A stretch of DNA of 64,000 bases from Pseudoduganella violacea (GCF_014191875.1 NZ_JACHXD010000003.1:434001-498000), one strand, 5' to 3'; positions 18,503-28,199 are shown, counted from the stretch's first letter. Program-made: numbers and translations. The notes: a model not told the origin generated them from the sequence alone.

Positions 18503-19054
18503 TCAGGCCACCAGCCGCGGCGCCGACAAGGGATCGAAATCGCGCCAGTCGCCCGCCACGATCGTGCCCTCGGCGCGTTCGAGGTGGTGGGCGCCCAGGC
18601 GGCGCAGCACCGCCAGCGCCGCCGCCTCGCTCTGCGCCGTGACGGCCACGGCGATCAGCATGCCGGGCGGGCGCGGCGGCGCGCGGTTTTCGCCGCCCGC
18701 TTCGGGCGCGCCGGCTTCCTTCATCTCCGCGAAACTGTACAGCGAACCGACGTGCGCGCCAAGCAGGCCGCCCACCACCGGTCCCAAGGGGCCCGTCACG
18801 GGCGCGGTGACGGCGCCCACGGCCGCGCCGATCACGCCGCCGGCGGCCGCGCCCTTGGCCAAGCCTGCCGGCGTGTCCTTGGCGCCGGGCGAGCGCGCGC
18901 GGTCGCCGCCGGGGCCGAAGGTGTCGTGCTGGCCGGGTGGATTGAGGAAGAAACTGCTGATCTGTTGGTCGGCGAAACCGGCCGCGTGCAGCGCCTGGCG
19001 CGCCGCGTCGATTTCATCCTGCAATTGAAAATGGCCTGCGAGAATGGTGCCCAT
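18503..19054 (-). CDS. Glycine-zipper stress-type protein
   Basis: A 183-residue protein. The first 30 residues resemble the N-terminus of general-stress proteins of the heat-induced/YflT type (AGHFQLQDEIDAARQALHAAGF). The centre (about 70-115) is a glycine-zipper segment (AKGAAAGGVIGAAVGAVTAPVTGPLGPVVGGLLGAHVG), which can insert in membranes as two helices. The C-terminal part is a small alpha/beta module ending in DFDPLSAP. Two adjacent ATGs follow AGGAG; the second (19054) has the better spacing. A role in osmotic or envelope stress is inferred from the architecture. Confidence 0.7.
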   Translation of the reverse strand: MGTILAGHFQLQDEIDAARQALHAAGFADQQISSFFLNPPGQHDTFGPGGDRARSPGAKDTPAGLAKGAAAGGVIGAAVGAVTAPVTGPLGPVVGGLLGAHVGSLYSFAEMKEAGAPEAGGENRAPPRPPGMLIAVAVTAQSEAAALAVLRRLGAHHLERAEGTIVAGDWRDFDPLSAPRLVA

Positions 19055-19205
19055 CATTGTCTCCTCTGGGTGAAAGATGGCGCCAGCTTGCCCTGCCCGC
19101 GCCTGGCGTTCCGTTCCTTGCCACACATAGGCGCGGCTGGAATCTTGGCCGTATAATCAATGCCAGTTGTGCGCTGCCGGCCCGTCCCTTTCGACAGGAG
19201 TGCTG

Positions 19206-20912
19206 ATGGATCTGGATGCCATGGATGACACCGCGACAGGCGGCCCGCTGGCCGGCCTCCCGCCACAGCCGCCGGCGCCGGGCGGCAAGGCGCTGTGGCT
19301 GGCCGAAGCGGGCCACGCTTGGCAGCCCGACCAGCTGCACCTGCTCTACCAGCCGCTGGCCAGCCTGCAAGATGGCGGCATCGCCAGCGTGGAAGCCCTG
19401 CTGCGCTGGCAGCATCCCGAACAGGGCTTGCTCGTGGCCGCCGACTTCGTGCCGGAAGCCGAGGCGGCCGGCCGCATCGGCGCGCTGGGCGAATGGGCGC
19501 TGCGGCGCGCCTGCGCCGACTTGGCGCAGTGGCTGGCCGCGCTGCCGGCTCCCGCCCCGGGCGCCGCGCCGGCCCTCTGCGTCTCGGTGAATATCGCGGC
19601 GCACCAATTGCACGACGCCGCCTTCCCGGCCCTGGTGCAAGCCGTGCTGCGGGAGCACGGCCTGGCGCCCGCCAGCCTGCTGCTGGAACTGACGGAAGCG
19701 GCCCTGCTGCAGGATGCCCAGGCCAGCCTGCAGGCGCTGCACCGCCTGAAAGGGCTCGGCGTGCAATTGGTGCTGGACGACTTCGGCACCGGCTATTCCT
19801 CGCTCGGCAACCCCAAGCGCTTCCCCTTCGACTATGTAAAGATCGATTGCAGCTTCATCCGCGACGTGGTGAGCGACCGCGGCGACGCGGCCCTGACCAA
19901 GACCATCATCGCCATGGCCCACCATCTGGGCTTGAAGGTGGTGGCCGAGGGTGTGGAAACCGAGGCCCAGTGCGATTTCCTGCGCCGCAATATGTGCGAC
20001 CTGATCCAGGGCTATTTCTTTTCGCCGCCGCTCGGCCAGGCCGCCATCGGCGCGCTGCTGGCCGAGCGCCGCAGCCTGCCGCCCGAGCTGCGGCGCATCC
20101 AGCGCCAGAAGCGCAGCCTGCTGCTGGTGGACGACGAGCCGAATATCCTGGCGGCGCTGAAGCGCCTGCTGCGGCGCGACGACTACACCATCCACACCGC
20201 CGGCAGCGGCGCCGAAGGCCTGGACATCCTGGCGCGCCACCCGGTCGACGTGATCGTGTCCGACCAGCGCATGCCGGGCATGATCGGCGCCGATTTCCTG
20301 CGCAAGGCCAAGGACCTGTATCCCGACACCATCCGCATCATGCTGTCCGGGTATACCGAGCTGCAGTCGGTGACCGAAGCCGTCAACGAAGGCGCGATCT
20401 ACAAGTTCCTGACCAAGCCCTGGGACGACGAACTGCTGCGCGGCCACGTGGCCCAAGCCTTCCGCCTCAAGGAAATCGCCGACGACAACGAACGCCTGAA
20501 CCTGGAGCTGCGCAGCGCCAACCAGGAACTGGCCGCGGCCAACCGCCGCATGGAAGAGCTGCTGCAGCAAAAGCAGCGGCAGATCAGCCGGCACGAAGTG
20601 AGCTTGAACGTGGCGCGCGAAGTGCTGCAGCATTTGCCGCTGCCGGTGATCGGCATGGACGATGGCGGCCTGCTGGCCTTCGTCAACAGCGCGGCGGCGC
20701 GCCTGTTCGGCCCCGGCGCCGCCCTGCTCGGCAGCGAAGCGGCACACGCCCTGCCCGAACTGTTCCCGTCCGGCGCCGCCGCGCCGGCGCTGCCGCATGA
20801 CGAGATCCGCATCGGCGCGGCGCGCTATGCGGTGGTGGTGTATCCGATGGGCGAGTCGTCCAGTTCGCGCGGCAGCCTGATCACGCTCAACCGCTGCATG
20901 GAGCCGCAATGA
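19206..20912 (+). CDS. EAL-REC-PAS signalling protein (c-di-GMP phosphodiesterase type)
   Basis: A 568-residue protein. The EAL domain (about 38-290) retains EALLRW, LTEAALLQD, DDFGTGYSSL, KIDCSFIRD and EGVETEAQ, so phosphodiesterase activity is likely. A receiver follows (about 302-420; phospho-acceptor in VSDQRMPGM, and TKPWDDELL). A coiled coil and a PAS-like C-terminus (LPLPVIGMDDGGLLAFVNS) close it. Putting the output domain before the receiver is the reverse of the usual order. The ATG at 19206 follows AGGAG. Its stop overlaps the next gene by 4 bp. It is the first gene of a five-gene signalling operon. Confidence 0.9.
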   Translation: MDLDAMDDTATGGPLAGLPPQPPAPGGKALWLAEAGHAWQPDQLHLLYQPLASLQDGGIASVEALLRWQHPEQGLLVAADFVPEAEAAGRIGALGEWALRRACADLAQWLAALPAPAPGAAPALCVSVNIAAHQLHDAAFPALVQAVLREHGLAPASLLLELTEAALLQDAQASLQALHRLKGLGVQLVLDDFGTGYSSLGNPKRFPFDYVKIDCSFIRDVVSDRGDAALTKTIIAMAHHLGLKVVAEGVETEAQCDFLRRNMCDLIQGYFFSPPLGQAAIGALLAERRSLPPELRRIQRQKRSLLLVDDEPNILAALKRLLRRDDYTIHTAGSGAEGLDILARHPVDVIVSDQRMPGMIGADFLRKAKDLYPDTIRIMLSGYTELQSVTEAVNEGAIYKFLTKPWDDELLRGHVAQAFRLKEIADDNERLNLELRSANQELAAANRRMEELLQQKQRQISRHEVSLNVAREVLQHLPLPVIGMDDGGLLAFVNSAAARLFGPGAALLGSEAAHALPELFPSGAAAPALPHDEIRIGAARYAVVVYPMGESSSSRGSLITLNRCMEPQ

Positions 20913-21718
20913 ACGGCGCCCCTTCCGCCGCCGAGGCGCTGCGCCGCCTGCGCGACCTGCCCTCGCTGCCGGACGCCGTGAGCGAGCTGCTGACCCTGAT
21001 GCAGCGCGACGATCTCGATACGCGCTACCTGGCCGAGCGCATCGCGCTCGACCAGGCGATTGCCGCCAAGACGCTGCGCCTGGCCAATTCCTCGTTCTAC
21101 GGCCTGGCCGCGCGCGTCTCCTCGCTGCAGCAGGCCATTGCCGTGCTGGGCGTGCACAGCATCCGCACCCTGGTCACGGCCATCGCCATGACCGGCAGCC
21201 TGCGCGTGCCGGAAGCGGCCGGCTTCGACCAGCGCGCCTTCTGGCGCCATTCGCTGGCCGCCGCCGCCGCCGCGCGTGCGCTGGCGCGGCGCCAGCAGCA
21301 AAACCCGGAAAGCGCGTTCACCGCCGGTCTGCTGCACGATATCGGCGTGCCGGTGCTGGCCACCAGCTTCCCCGACGAATACGCGGCCATGGAGGCGTGG
21401 CGGCGCGCCCACGCCAGCAAGCAGCGCGAGGCCGAGCAGGCCTGCTTCGGCTTCGACCACGCCGCCGTGGGCGGCGCGCTGGCCGGCCACTGGCATTTTC
21501 CGCCGCTGATCCAGGACGCCGTGGCGCGCCATCACGAAGCCGCGTGGCAGGCGCGTTCGCTGCCGCTGACGGTGCACCTGGCCAATCTGCTGGCGCACGG
21601 GGAAGAACCGGCGCCGCCCGCCTGGCAAGCCCTGGACCTGGACTTGCCGGCCTGGCGCGCGGCCGGACTGCAGGGCGGGCAGGATTGCCAGGCCATGTGC
21701 CAGGTGCTGCTGAACTGA
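20909..21718 (+). CDS. HDOD-domain signalling protein
   Basis: A 269-residue protein with an HDOD domain over residues about 10-210 (LPSLPDAVSELLTL, IALDQAIAAKTLRLANSSFYG, VLGVHSIRTLV). It retains HDIG in LLHDIGVPVL but lacks most other metal ligands of active HD phosphohydrolases. HDOD proteins usually serve as non-catalytic scaffolds in c-di-GMP and two-component networks. It overlaps both neighbours closely (ATGA with the upstream gene, 12 bp to the kinase). Confidence 0.88.
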   Translation: MNGAPSAAEALRRLRDLPSLPDAVSELLTLMQRDDLDTRYLAERIALDQAIAAKTLRLANSSFYGLAARVSSLQQAIAVLGVHSIRTLVTAIAMTGSLRVPEAAGFDQRAFWRHSLAAAAAARALARRQQQNPESAFTAGLLHDIGVPVLATSFPDEYAAMEAWRRAHASKQREAEQACFGFDHAAVGGALAGHWHFPPLIQDAVARHHEAAWQARSLPLTVHLANLLAHGEEPAPPAWQALDLDLPAWRAAGLQGGQDCQAMCQVLLN

Positions 21719-21730
21719 GGGGCGAGCGGC

Positions 21731-23200
21731 ATGGCACCCATCTCCTCCCGCCACCCGACGCCCGCCGGCGCCGCGCCGGCGCCGGCCGCCATCACCCTGT
21801 CCGAGCTGCTGGACGGCCATCCGGTGGCCACCTTCGTCATCGATCTGCAGCATGTGGTCACGCACTGGAACAAGGCCTGCGAACAGCTGCTGGGCTGGAG
21901 CAAGGAAGAGATGCTGGGCACGGATAAGCATTGGCAAGCCTTCTACCCCCGGCCGCGCGACCTGCTGGCCGACCTGATCGTGGCCGGCGCCGATCCCGCC
22001 ACCGACCGCCTGTACCGCGAGCGCCAGCACCGCCGCTCGGCCCTGATCCCCGGCGCTTACGAGGAGGAAGACTTCTTTCCCAATCTGGGCGAAAGCGGCC
22101 ATTGGCTGCACTTCACGGCCGCCCCGCTGCGCGACCACGACGGCCGCCTGGTCGGCGCCATCCAGACCCTGCGCGACGTGACGGAGCGGCGCGTGGCGGA
22201 AAACGCGTTGCGCCAAGCCCACGACAATCTGGAGCACCTGGTCGAGGTGCGCACCGCCCAGCTGGCCGAAGTCAACCAGCGCCTGGAAGACGATATCCGC
22301 CAGCGCCAGGCGGCGGAAGCGGAACTGCGGCGCAGCAATGCCGAGCTGACCGAGCTCAATGCGCGCCTGGGCCGCACCCAGCAGCAGCTGCTGCAGTCGG
22401 AAAAGCTGGCCTCGATCGGCCAGCTGGCGGCCGGCGTGGCGCACGAGATCAATAATCCGATCGGCTATATCTTCTCCAATTTCGGCACCCTGCACGGTTA
22501 TCTGGACGAGCTGTTCGCCATGCTCGACGACTACCGCGCCGCCGAAGAGCAGATGGATCCCGCCCTGGCCGGCGGCCTGCGCGCGCGGCGCGCCGCGCTC
22601 GACCTGGATTTTCTGCGCGCAGACATCCCTTCGCTGATGGCCGAATCGCGCGAAGGCATCGTGCGGGTGCGCCATATCGTGCAAGACCTGAAGGATTTTT
22701 CGCGCGTCGACAGCAGCCAGGAATGGGTCTGGGCCAATCTGCACCAGGGCATCGACTCCACCCTGAACATCGTCAGCAACGAGGTCAAATACAAGGCCGA
22801 CGTGGTGCGCGAGTACGGCGCGATTCCCGACATCGAATGCCTGCCGCTGCAGATCAACCAGGTGGTGATGAACCTGGTGGTCAACGCCGCCCATGCCATC
22901 GGCCCCGAGCGCGGCCGCATCACCATCCGCACCAGCAGCGAAAACGGCCAGGTGCGGCTGGAAGTGAGCGACACCGGCTGCGGCATCGCGCCGGAAAACC
23001 TGTCGCGCATCTTCGATCCCTTCTTCACCACCAAGGCCGTGGGCAAGGGCACGGGCCTGGGCCTGTCGCTGGCCTACGGCATCGTGCAAAAGCACCAGGG
23101 CACGATCAGCGTCGCATCCGCGCCGGGCCAGGGCACGACGTTTTGCGTGCTGCTGCCGGTGCGCCACCCAGACGATGAGCAACAGGAGGCCAGTCCATGA
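21731..23200 (+). CDS. PAS-domain sensor histidine kinase
   Basis: A 489-residue cytoplasmic kinase: PAS (about 25-150), coiled coil (about 155-225), HisKA with H238 in [11 protein letters not shown], and HATPase_c (N box [12 protein letters not shown]1 DTGCGIA, G2 [10 protein letters not shown]). It is clearly paralogous to the kinase encoded at 25033-26355: the dimerisation and ATPase regions share wording such as DSTLNIV(S/A)NE(V/L)KYKA(D/E)V. The downstream REC proteins are the probable phospho-acceptors. Its stop overlaps the next start (ATGA). Confidence 0.9.
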   Translation: MAPISSRHPTPAGAAPAPAAITLSELLDGHPVATFVIDLQHVVTHWNKACEQLLGWSKEEMLGTDKHWQAFYPRPRDLLADLIVAGADPATDRLYRERQHRRSALIPGAYEEEDFFPNLGESGHWLHFTAAPLRDHDGRLVGAIQTLRDVTERRVAENALRQAHDNLEHLVEVRTAQLAEVNQRLEDDIRQRQAAEAELRRSNAELTELNARLGRTQQQLLQSEKLASIGQLAAGVAHEINNPIGYIFSNFGTLHGYLDELFAMLDDYRAAEEQMDPALAGGLRARRAALDLDFLRADIPSLMAESREGIVRVRHIVQDLKDFSRVDSSQEWVWANLHQGIDSTLNIVSNEVKYKADVVREYGAIPDIECLPLQINQVVMNLVVNAAHAIGPERGRITIRTSSENGQVRLEVSDTGCGIAPENLSRIFDPFFTTKAVGKGTGLGLSLAYGIVQKHQGTISVASAPGQGTTFCVLLPVRHPDDEQQEASP

Positions 23201-24528
23201 GTTCCGTGCTGCCGCAAACCACGCCCGCACCCGCCCCGGCGGCCACCCTGCTGTGCGTGGACGACGAGCCGAACATCCTGTCGGCCCTACGCCGCCTGTT
23301 CCGCGCGCGCGGCTACCGCGTGCTGACGGCCGAAAGCGGGGCGGAAGGCTTGCAGGTACTGGAACAGGAGGCGGTGGACCTGGTGATCTCCGATATGCGC
23401 ATGCCGGAGATGGACGGGGCGCGCTTCCTGGCCCAGGTGCGCGCGCGCCGGCCCGACGTGCTGCGCCTGCTGCTGACCGGCTATTCCGACATCCAGTCCA
23501 TCCTGGACGCCATCAACTGCGGCGAAATCTACCGCTACATCACCAAGCCCTGGGACGACAACGATATCGTGCTGGTGGTGCGCCACGCGCTGGAGCGGCG
23601 CGCGCTGGAGCAGGAAAAACTGCGCCTGGAAGCGCTGACCCAGCACCAGAACGAGGAATTGAAGGCGCTCAACCAGGGCCTGGAAGCCAAGGTCGAGGAA
23701 CGCACGCGCCAGCTGCGCGCGCTGCACGAGGCGGCGGTGGCGGCCAATGAGAAGCTCAAGCAGAACTTCCTGACCACCATCAAGATCCTGTCCAGCATCG
23801 CCGAGCAGCGCGGCAGCAATCTGGCCGGACTGGCGCGCAAGATCGCCGACCTGGCGCGCCAGATCGCCCAGCAGATGAAGGCCGAGCCGAAGGAAGTGCA
23901 GGACGTCTTCGTCGCCGCCCTGCTGCACGATATCGGCAAGATCGGCTTTTCCGACGAGCTGCTGGCCACCCCGCTCACCCTGCTGCATGGCGAGGCGCTC
24001 GGCCTGTACCGCAAGCATCCGCAGCGCGCCGAGGAATTGCTGATGCCCCTGCCCGATCTGCGCGGCAGCGCCGCCATCCTGCGCGCCCAGCTCGAGCGCT
24101 TCGACGGCAACGGCTTCCCGCAAGGGCTGTCCGGCTTCGCCATCCCGCTCGGCGCGCGCATCCTGTCGCTGGCCGTCGATTATTACAATCTGCAGGAAGG
24201 CGGCATGGTGCAGCGCCATCTGCGCGCCGACGAGGCCAAGAGCCTGATCCTGGACGCGGCGGGCAAGCGCTACGATCCGAGCGTGGTGGCGGCCTTCCGC
24301 CAGGTGCTCGACGGCGCCGGCCCGGACGATCCGGCCGGCGGCCTGGAGCTGCTGTCGGGCGAGCTGGTGCCGGGCATGGTGCTGGCGCGCGACCTGATCA
24401 GCCGCGACGGCCTGATGCTGCTGGCGGCCGACCATGTGCTCGACGCGCGCCTGATCCAACAGGTGCAGGATTTCGAAAGCAAGAGTCAGAACCGTTTGCC
24501 GATCTGGGTGAAAAGGAGCGCGCCATGA
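23197..24528 (+). CDS. REC-HD-GYP response regulator (degenerate GYP)
   Basis: A 443-residue RpfG-like protein. The receiver (about 18-130) has its phospho-acceptor at D66 (VISDMRMPEMDG) and TKPWDDNDI. After a coiled coil, an HD domain has LLHDIGKIGFSDELL. Where active HD-GYP enzymes have HHE and DGSGYP, this protein reads RAQLERFDGNGFPQGL, so two ligand histidines and the tyrosine are changed. Catalytic hydrolysis of c-di-GMP is therefore doubtful; a binding or regulatory role is equally possible. It is translationally coupled to genes on both sides. Confidence 0.88.
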   Translation: MSSVLPQTTPAPAPAATLLCVDDEPNILSALRRLFRARGYRVLTAESGAEGLQVLEQEAVDLVISDMRMPEMDGARFLAQVRARRPDVLRLLLTGYSDIQSILDAINCGEIYRYITKPWDDNDIVLVVRHALERRALEQEKLRLEALTQHQNEELKALNQGLEAKVEERTRQLRALHEAAVAANEKLKQNFLTTIKILSSIAEQRGSNLAGLARKIADLARQIAQQMKAEPKEVQDVFVAALLHDIGKIGFSDELLATPLTLLHGEALGLYRKHPQRAEELLMPLPDLRGSAAILRAQLERFDGNGFPQGLSGFAIPLGARILSLAVDYYNLQEGGMVQRHLRADEAKSLILDAAGKRYDPSVVAAFRQVLDGAGPDDPAGGLELLSGELVPGMVLARDLISRDGLMLLAADHVLDARLIQQVQDFESKSQNRLPIWVKRSAP

Positions 24529-25043
24529 GGCGTTTTCTGTTGCTGGACGATGAAGTCAAGGTATTGAACGCCCTGCGCCGCTCGCTGCGCGTGCACCTGC
24601 AGATCGAGGACTTGCTGATCGAAGCTTTCGAGCATCCGCGCCAGGCCCTGCAGCGCATCTGCGAATGCGATTTCGATCTGGTCATCTCGGATTACCGCAT
24701 GCCGCAACTGGATGGCGTCACCTTCCTGCAGGCGCTGAAGGAAGTGGCGCCGCACACGGTGCGCATCATGCTCTCGGCCTCCACCGAATTCCAGACCGCG
24801 ATGAGCGCCATCAATGAAGCCCAGGTCTTCCGCTTCATTCCCAAACCCTGGTCGGTGAGCGATCTGGGCAACTGCGTGCGCGAAGCCCTGGTCCTGCGCG
24901 ACAAGCTGCTGGCCGATGCCGGCCTGGCCAACCACGCCGGCCACGCTCTGGGGGCGCAGGAACTCGAAGCGCAGCGGCTGGAGGAAGAGGAACCCGGCAT
25001 CCTCAAGGTCAACTGGGGGCCGGACGGCTCCATCATCCTGTAG
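24525..25043 (+). CDS. Stand-alone receiver-domain protein
   Basis: A 172-residue response regulator: receiver at about 1-122 (LLLDDEVKVLNALRR, phospho-acceptor in LVISDYRMPQLDG, KPWSVSDL), then a short charged tail ending ILKVNWGPDGSIIL. There is no output domain. Proteins like this shuttle phosphoryl groups or interact with enzymes. It overlaps the previous gene by 4 bp and its 3' end overlaps the convergent kinase gene by 11 bp. Confidence 0.88.
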   Translation: MRRFLLLDDEVKVLNALRRSLRVHLQIEDLLIEAFEHPRQALQRICECDFDLVISDYRMPQLDGVTFLQALKEVAPHTVRIMLSASTEFQTAMSAINEAQVFRFIPKPWSVSDLGNCVREALVLRDKLLADAGLANHAGHALGAQELEAQRLEEEEPGILKVNWGPDGSIIL

Positions 25044-26355
25044 CGGCGGGCTTGCTCTCGGGCGGGCGCCGCTGCGGCAGCAGGATGCGGAACACCGTGC
25101 CCTTGCCGGGCTGGGACGCGACGTCGATCTTGCCGCCATGCTTGTGCACGATGCTGTAGGAGAGCGACAGGCCCAGTCCCGTGCCGCTGCCCACCGGCTT
25201 GGTGGTGAAGAAGGGTTCGAAGATGCGGTTCAAGTGCTCCGGCGCGATGCCGACGCCGCTATCGCGGATCTCGACCCAGGCCCAGCCTTTTTCGGCGCCG
25301 GTGCGGATGCGGATGGTGCCCTTGTCCCGGATCGCCTGGCCGGCATTGACCAGCAGGTTCATGAATACCTGGTTGAGCTGCGAAGCCAGGCATTCGATGG
25401 GCGGCACCTGGCCGTATTCCTTGATCACCTCGGCCTTGTATTTGAGCTCATTGGCAACGATATTGAGGGTGCTGTCCAGACCGTGGTGCAGGTCGGCCAC
25501 CTGCCATTCGGTTTCGCCGACATGGGAAAAGTCCTTGAGCGCCTGGACGATCTCCTTGACCCGCTTCAAGCCATCCATCGATTCGCGCACCAAGGCCGTG
25601 GTGTCTTCCTCCAGGAAATCGAGGTCGGCCTCGCGCCGCAGCGGGGCCAGGCGCGCCTGCAGGGCCGGCTGCTCGGCCAGCGCCGCGTCGTACGCTTTGA
25701 TGACGCGAAACAGCGTGCCGACATAGTTTTGCAGCGAGCCCATATTCGAGTTGACGAAGCCGATCGGGTTGTTGATCTCGTGCGCCACGCCGGCCGCCAG
25801 CTGGCCGATGGAGGCCATCTTCTCGGCCTGCAGCAGTTGCTCGTGCGCCTGGCCCAGCTTGGCGATCAACTGCTGCTGCTCGCGGCCCTTGGCCTGCAAG
25901 GCTTCCTCCATCAACTTGCGGTCGGTGATGTCGGTCAGGGCGCCGATCACTTCGAGCGGCGCGCCGCTCTCGTCGCTGATCAGGCGCAGCGTATCGTGCA
26001 TCCACAGATAGCGGCCGTCGGCGGCGCGGAAGCGGTACTCGTAGGCGCGCAAGCCCTCGGTAAACACCTTGGCCAGGCTGGAAAAGATGGCCGGCGCGTC
26101 GTCGGGGTGGATATGGTCGAACCAGAAATTGGGGTCGGCCGTCATCTCTTCCGGCCGATAGCCCAGCATATTCACCACATTATTGCTGACGAAGGTCATC
26201 TTGAAGTCGCCGCTCGGCACCGTGCAATAGATGACGGCCGGGGTGTTGTCCACCAGGTATTGCAGGCGCACCAGCGGCGAGGCGGCGCCGTGGGGCGAGG
26301 ATTTGCCGCCGGGGGCGGCGTCTTGATTGAAGAATTCGAAGTCCTCGAATTCCAT
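25033..26355 (-). CDS. PAS-domain sensor histidine kinase (paralogue)
   Basis: A 440-residue cytoplasmic kinase: PAS/PAC (about 28-150, with NTPAVIYCTVPSGDF and VIGALTDITDRK), coiled coil, HisKA ([19 protein letters not shown]) and HATPase_c ([28 protein letters not shown]). The ATG at 26355 is chosen; an in-frame start at 26523 would overlap the mtfA coding region. It begins 5 bp after the mtfA stop, so the two are probably co-transcribed. It is a paralogue of the kinase at 21731-23200, which it faces across the signalling operon. Confidence 0.88.
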   Translation of the reverse strand: MEFEDFEFFNQDAAPGGKSSPHGAASPLVRLQYLVDNTPAVIYCTVPSGDFKMTFVSNNVVNMLGYRPEEMTADPNFWFDHIHPDDAPAIFSSLAKVFTEGLRAYEYRFRAADGRYLWMHDTLRLISDESGAPLEVIGALTDITDRKLMEEALQAKGREQQQLIAKLGQAHEQLLQAEKMASIGQLAAGVAHEINNPIGFVNSNMGSLQNYVGTLFRVIKAYDAALAEQPALQARLAPLRREADLDFLEEDTTALVRESMDGLKRVKEIVQALKDFSHVGETEWQVADLHHGLDSTLNIVANELKYKAEVIKEYGQVPPIECLASQLNQVFMNLLVNAGQAIRDKGTIRIRTGAEKGWAWVEIRDSGVGIAPEHLNRIFEPFFTTKPVGSGTGLGLSLSYSIVHKHGGKIDVASQPGKGTVFRILLPQRRPPESKPAATG

Positions 26356-26360
26356 GCCGT

Positions 26361-27269
26361 TCACCAGTTGGCCCAGGCGTAGGAACGGCCGCCGGGCGGC
26401 GCCAGCGCGGGCATGGCTTCCGCTTCCGGCGGCGCGGGCGGCGCCTGCCATGCGCGCGGATCGACGCGGTAGTATTTCTGCAGCTCGCCGTACAGGGCGG
26501 CATGGCGTTCGGCCATCTGCCACGGCTTTTCAAAGAAGGTTTCGGTGGCGACGGCAAAGAATTCGGCCGGGCTGGTGGCGCCATAATGGTCCATCACGCT
26601 GTCGTGGCGGCCATACCAGGCCTCGTGGCGCAGATTGGCGTAGTCGCGCGAGAGCACGGCCGACCAGCTCAGATAGCTTTCCCGGCTGCCCAGATAGGGC
26701 GCGCCATTATTGGCGCCCGACTCGCTGTCGAGCTGGTGGGCAAATTCATGCAGCACCACATTGTGGCCATCGCTCCAGTCGGCGGCGCCGCGCTGCACAT
26801 CGTCCCAGGACAGCACCACGCGGCCATCGGACCAGGATTCGCCCAGCATGCCCTGTTCGGCATGGCTGACCACGCCGCCCGGCCCCACTTCGGGCCGCAC
26901 GGCCACGAAGGCGCCGGGATAGACCAGGATGGTATGCAGGGCCGGATAGACCTTGCTGGGACGGTTCAGCAGCAGCAGGCAAGCCTGGCCGGCGATGCTC
27001 AGGCGCATTTCCTCCGTCACCTCCAGACCGGCGCAGCCGACGAATTTTTTCTGGTGCAGGAATTGCACGACCAGGCGCTGCAACTGCTGCTGCAGGGCGG
27101 GCGCCATGCGCGCATAAATGGGCAGGCCGCGCGCCAGCAGCGCCAGCTGCTCCGGCCGCAAGGGGCGGGACAGGGCGCGCCGCAGCGACCAGAGCGGATA
27201 CAGAAACGGGGCGCCGATGGTCAACGCACTCAGGGCAAACCAGGTCAATGCTTCCATGATGCCGTCCAT
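26361..27269 (-). CDS. mtfA: MtfA-family zinc metallopeptidase (M90)
   Basis: A 302-residue protein. It has the zinc-binding HEFAHQLD at residues 174-181 and the downstream acidic ligand region GATSPAEFFAVATETFFE typical of MtfA. One hydrophobic segment lies at the N-terminus (about 7-25). In E. coli MtfA binds and inactivates the repressor Mlc and so relieves repression of glucose uptake. No mlc or pts gene is visible here. An alternative start is the ATG at 27257. Confidence 0.9.
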   Translation of the reverse strand: MDGIMEALTWFALSALTIGAPFLYPLWSLRRALSRPLRPEQLALLARGLPIYARMAPALQQQLQRLVVQFLHQKKFVGCAGLEVTEEMRLSIAGQACLLLLNRPSKVYPALHTILVYPGAFVAVRPEVGPGGVVSHAEQGMLGESWSDGRVVLSWDDVQRGAADWSDGHNVVLHEFAHQLDSESGANNGAPYLGSRESYLSWSAVLSRDYANLRHEAWYGRHDSVMDHYGATSPAEFFAVATETFFEKPWQMAERHAALYGELQKYYRVDPRAWQAPPAPPEAEAMPALAPPGGRSYAWANW

Positions 27270-27365
27270 AAGGGAACTCGTCCGCCGCAGATGGGGCTTC
27301 TGGCCGACAATTCAACCGCGCCGGCCTGCGCCGGGGCGGTATGGACTAGCTTAACACTTCTCTTC

Positions 27366-28004
27366 TTACAGCGCCTTCTGTTGCGAGGGCGCCGCGCCGA
27401 ACAAGGCTTCGACCAGGGGATCGCGCACCACCGGGTTGCGGTTGACGCGGATTGCATAATGCGTGTCGTCGGCCAGGATATGGAAGTGGCGGCCATTGCC
27501 GGCCATATTCTGCTCGCGCAGGCTGGGGCGCTCCTTGCGCGGCGGCGCGCCTTCGCGCTTGGGCTGGACGATGGCGGCCAGGAAGGCCTTGACGCGCTCG
27601 GCGTCCGGGGTCAGCTGGTAGACCGCCTTGCCCAGATAGGTGGCGGTGCCCTCGATATAGCGCGCCAGCTCGATCACGCCGGCTTCGCGCAGGTCGCGGA
27701 TGTATTTGCGCGCGCCCGAGGGCGAGAATTTCAGGAACCAGGCGATTTCATCGGCCAGCATCTCATGGTTTTGCAATTCGCCGATCAGCTTCTGCATGTT
27801 TTCGATGCGGCGCTGGGTGGCCGAGGTCGAACGCACGCGTTCGATCGAGGCGAGCGACAGCGCTTTGCGCTCGGGTACGGGCGGTCCGGGGCGTTCAACC
27901 AGGGCCAGGCGCGGTCGGTCCGCCGCCGCGGCCAGGTGCAGCTCCTGATTGGCTGCCATCATCTCTCCGAGGGACGTATCGCGGGATTCGCTGATTGCAT
28001 GCAT
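27366..28004 (-). CDS. Winged-helix DNA-binding regulator
   Basis: A 212-residue protein. The centre (about residues 60-125) forms a winged helix: MLADEIAWFLKFSPSGARKYIRDLREAGVIELARYIEG, with FSPSGARKYIRDL the probable recognition helix, followed by a YQLTPDAE wing. The flanks are charged and probably disordered. The regulated genes are unknown. AGGAGT precedes the ATG. A candidate operator of the TGTRCGC-N2-GCGYACA type lies about 100 bp upstream. Confidence 0.75.
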   Translation of the reverse strand: MHAISESRDTSLGEMMAANQELHLAAAADRPRLALVERPGPPVPERKALSLASIERVRSTSATQRRIENMQKLIGELQNHEMLADEIAWFLKFSPSGARKYIRDLREAGVIELARYIEGTATYLGKAVYQLTPDAERVKAFLAAIVQPKREGAPPRKERPSLREQNMAGNGRHFHILADDTHYAIRVNRNPVVRDPLVEALFGAAPSQQKAL

Positions 28005-28104
28005 TTGAACACTCCTTATAACAATTGCCTGGATTGCGCGGCATTTTCAGGGCCGGCATTCTTGAACACTGGGCCCCAGATTGCCGGATTTGGATGCTTC
28101 AGTC

Positions 28105-28120
28105 TGTGCGGCAACGAACA
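28105..28120. promoter_or_regulatory. Candidate operator, TGTRCGC-N2-GCGYACA family
   Basis: TGTGCGG-CA-ACGAACA matches the shared 16-bp palindrome with three mismatches. It lies between the minus-strand winged-helix gene and the plus-strand collagen-like lipoprotein gene. Confidence 0.45.
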
Positions 28121-28183
28121 TAAGAGCGGCACAAAATTGTGCTAGTGATAATTTATTGTCAAATTAATCAGTCTAAGCAGCTT

Positions 28184-28199
28184 TGTGTGTTTGCGTACA
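28184..28199. promoter_or_regulatory. Candidate operator, TGTRCGC-N2-GCGYACA family
   Basis: TGTGTGT-TT-GCGTACA has a perfect right half-site and a degenerate left one. It lies 71 bp before the collagen-like lipoprotein start. Confidence 0.5.
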
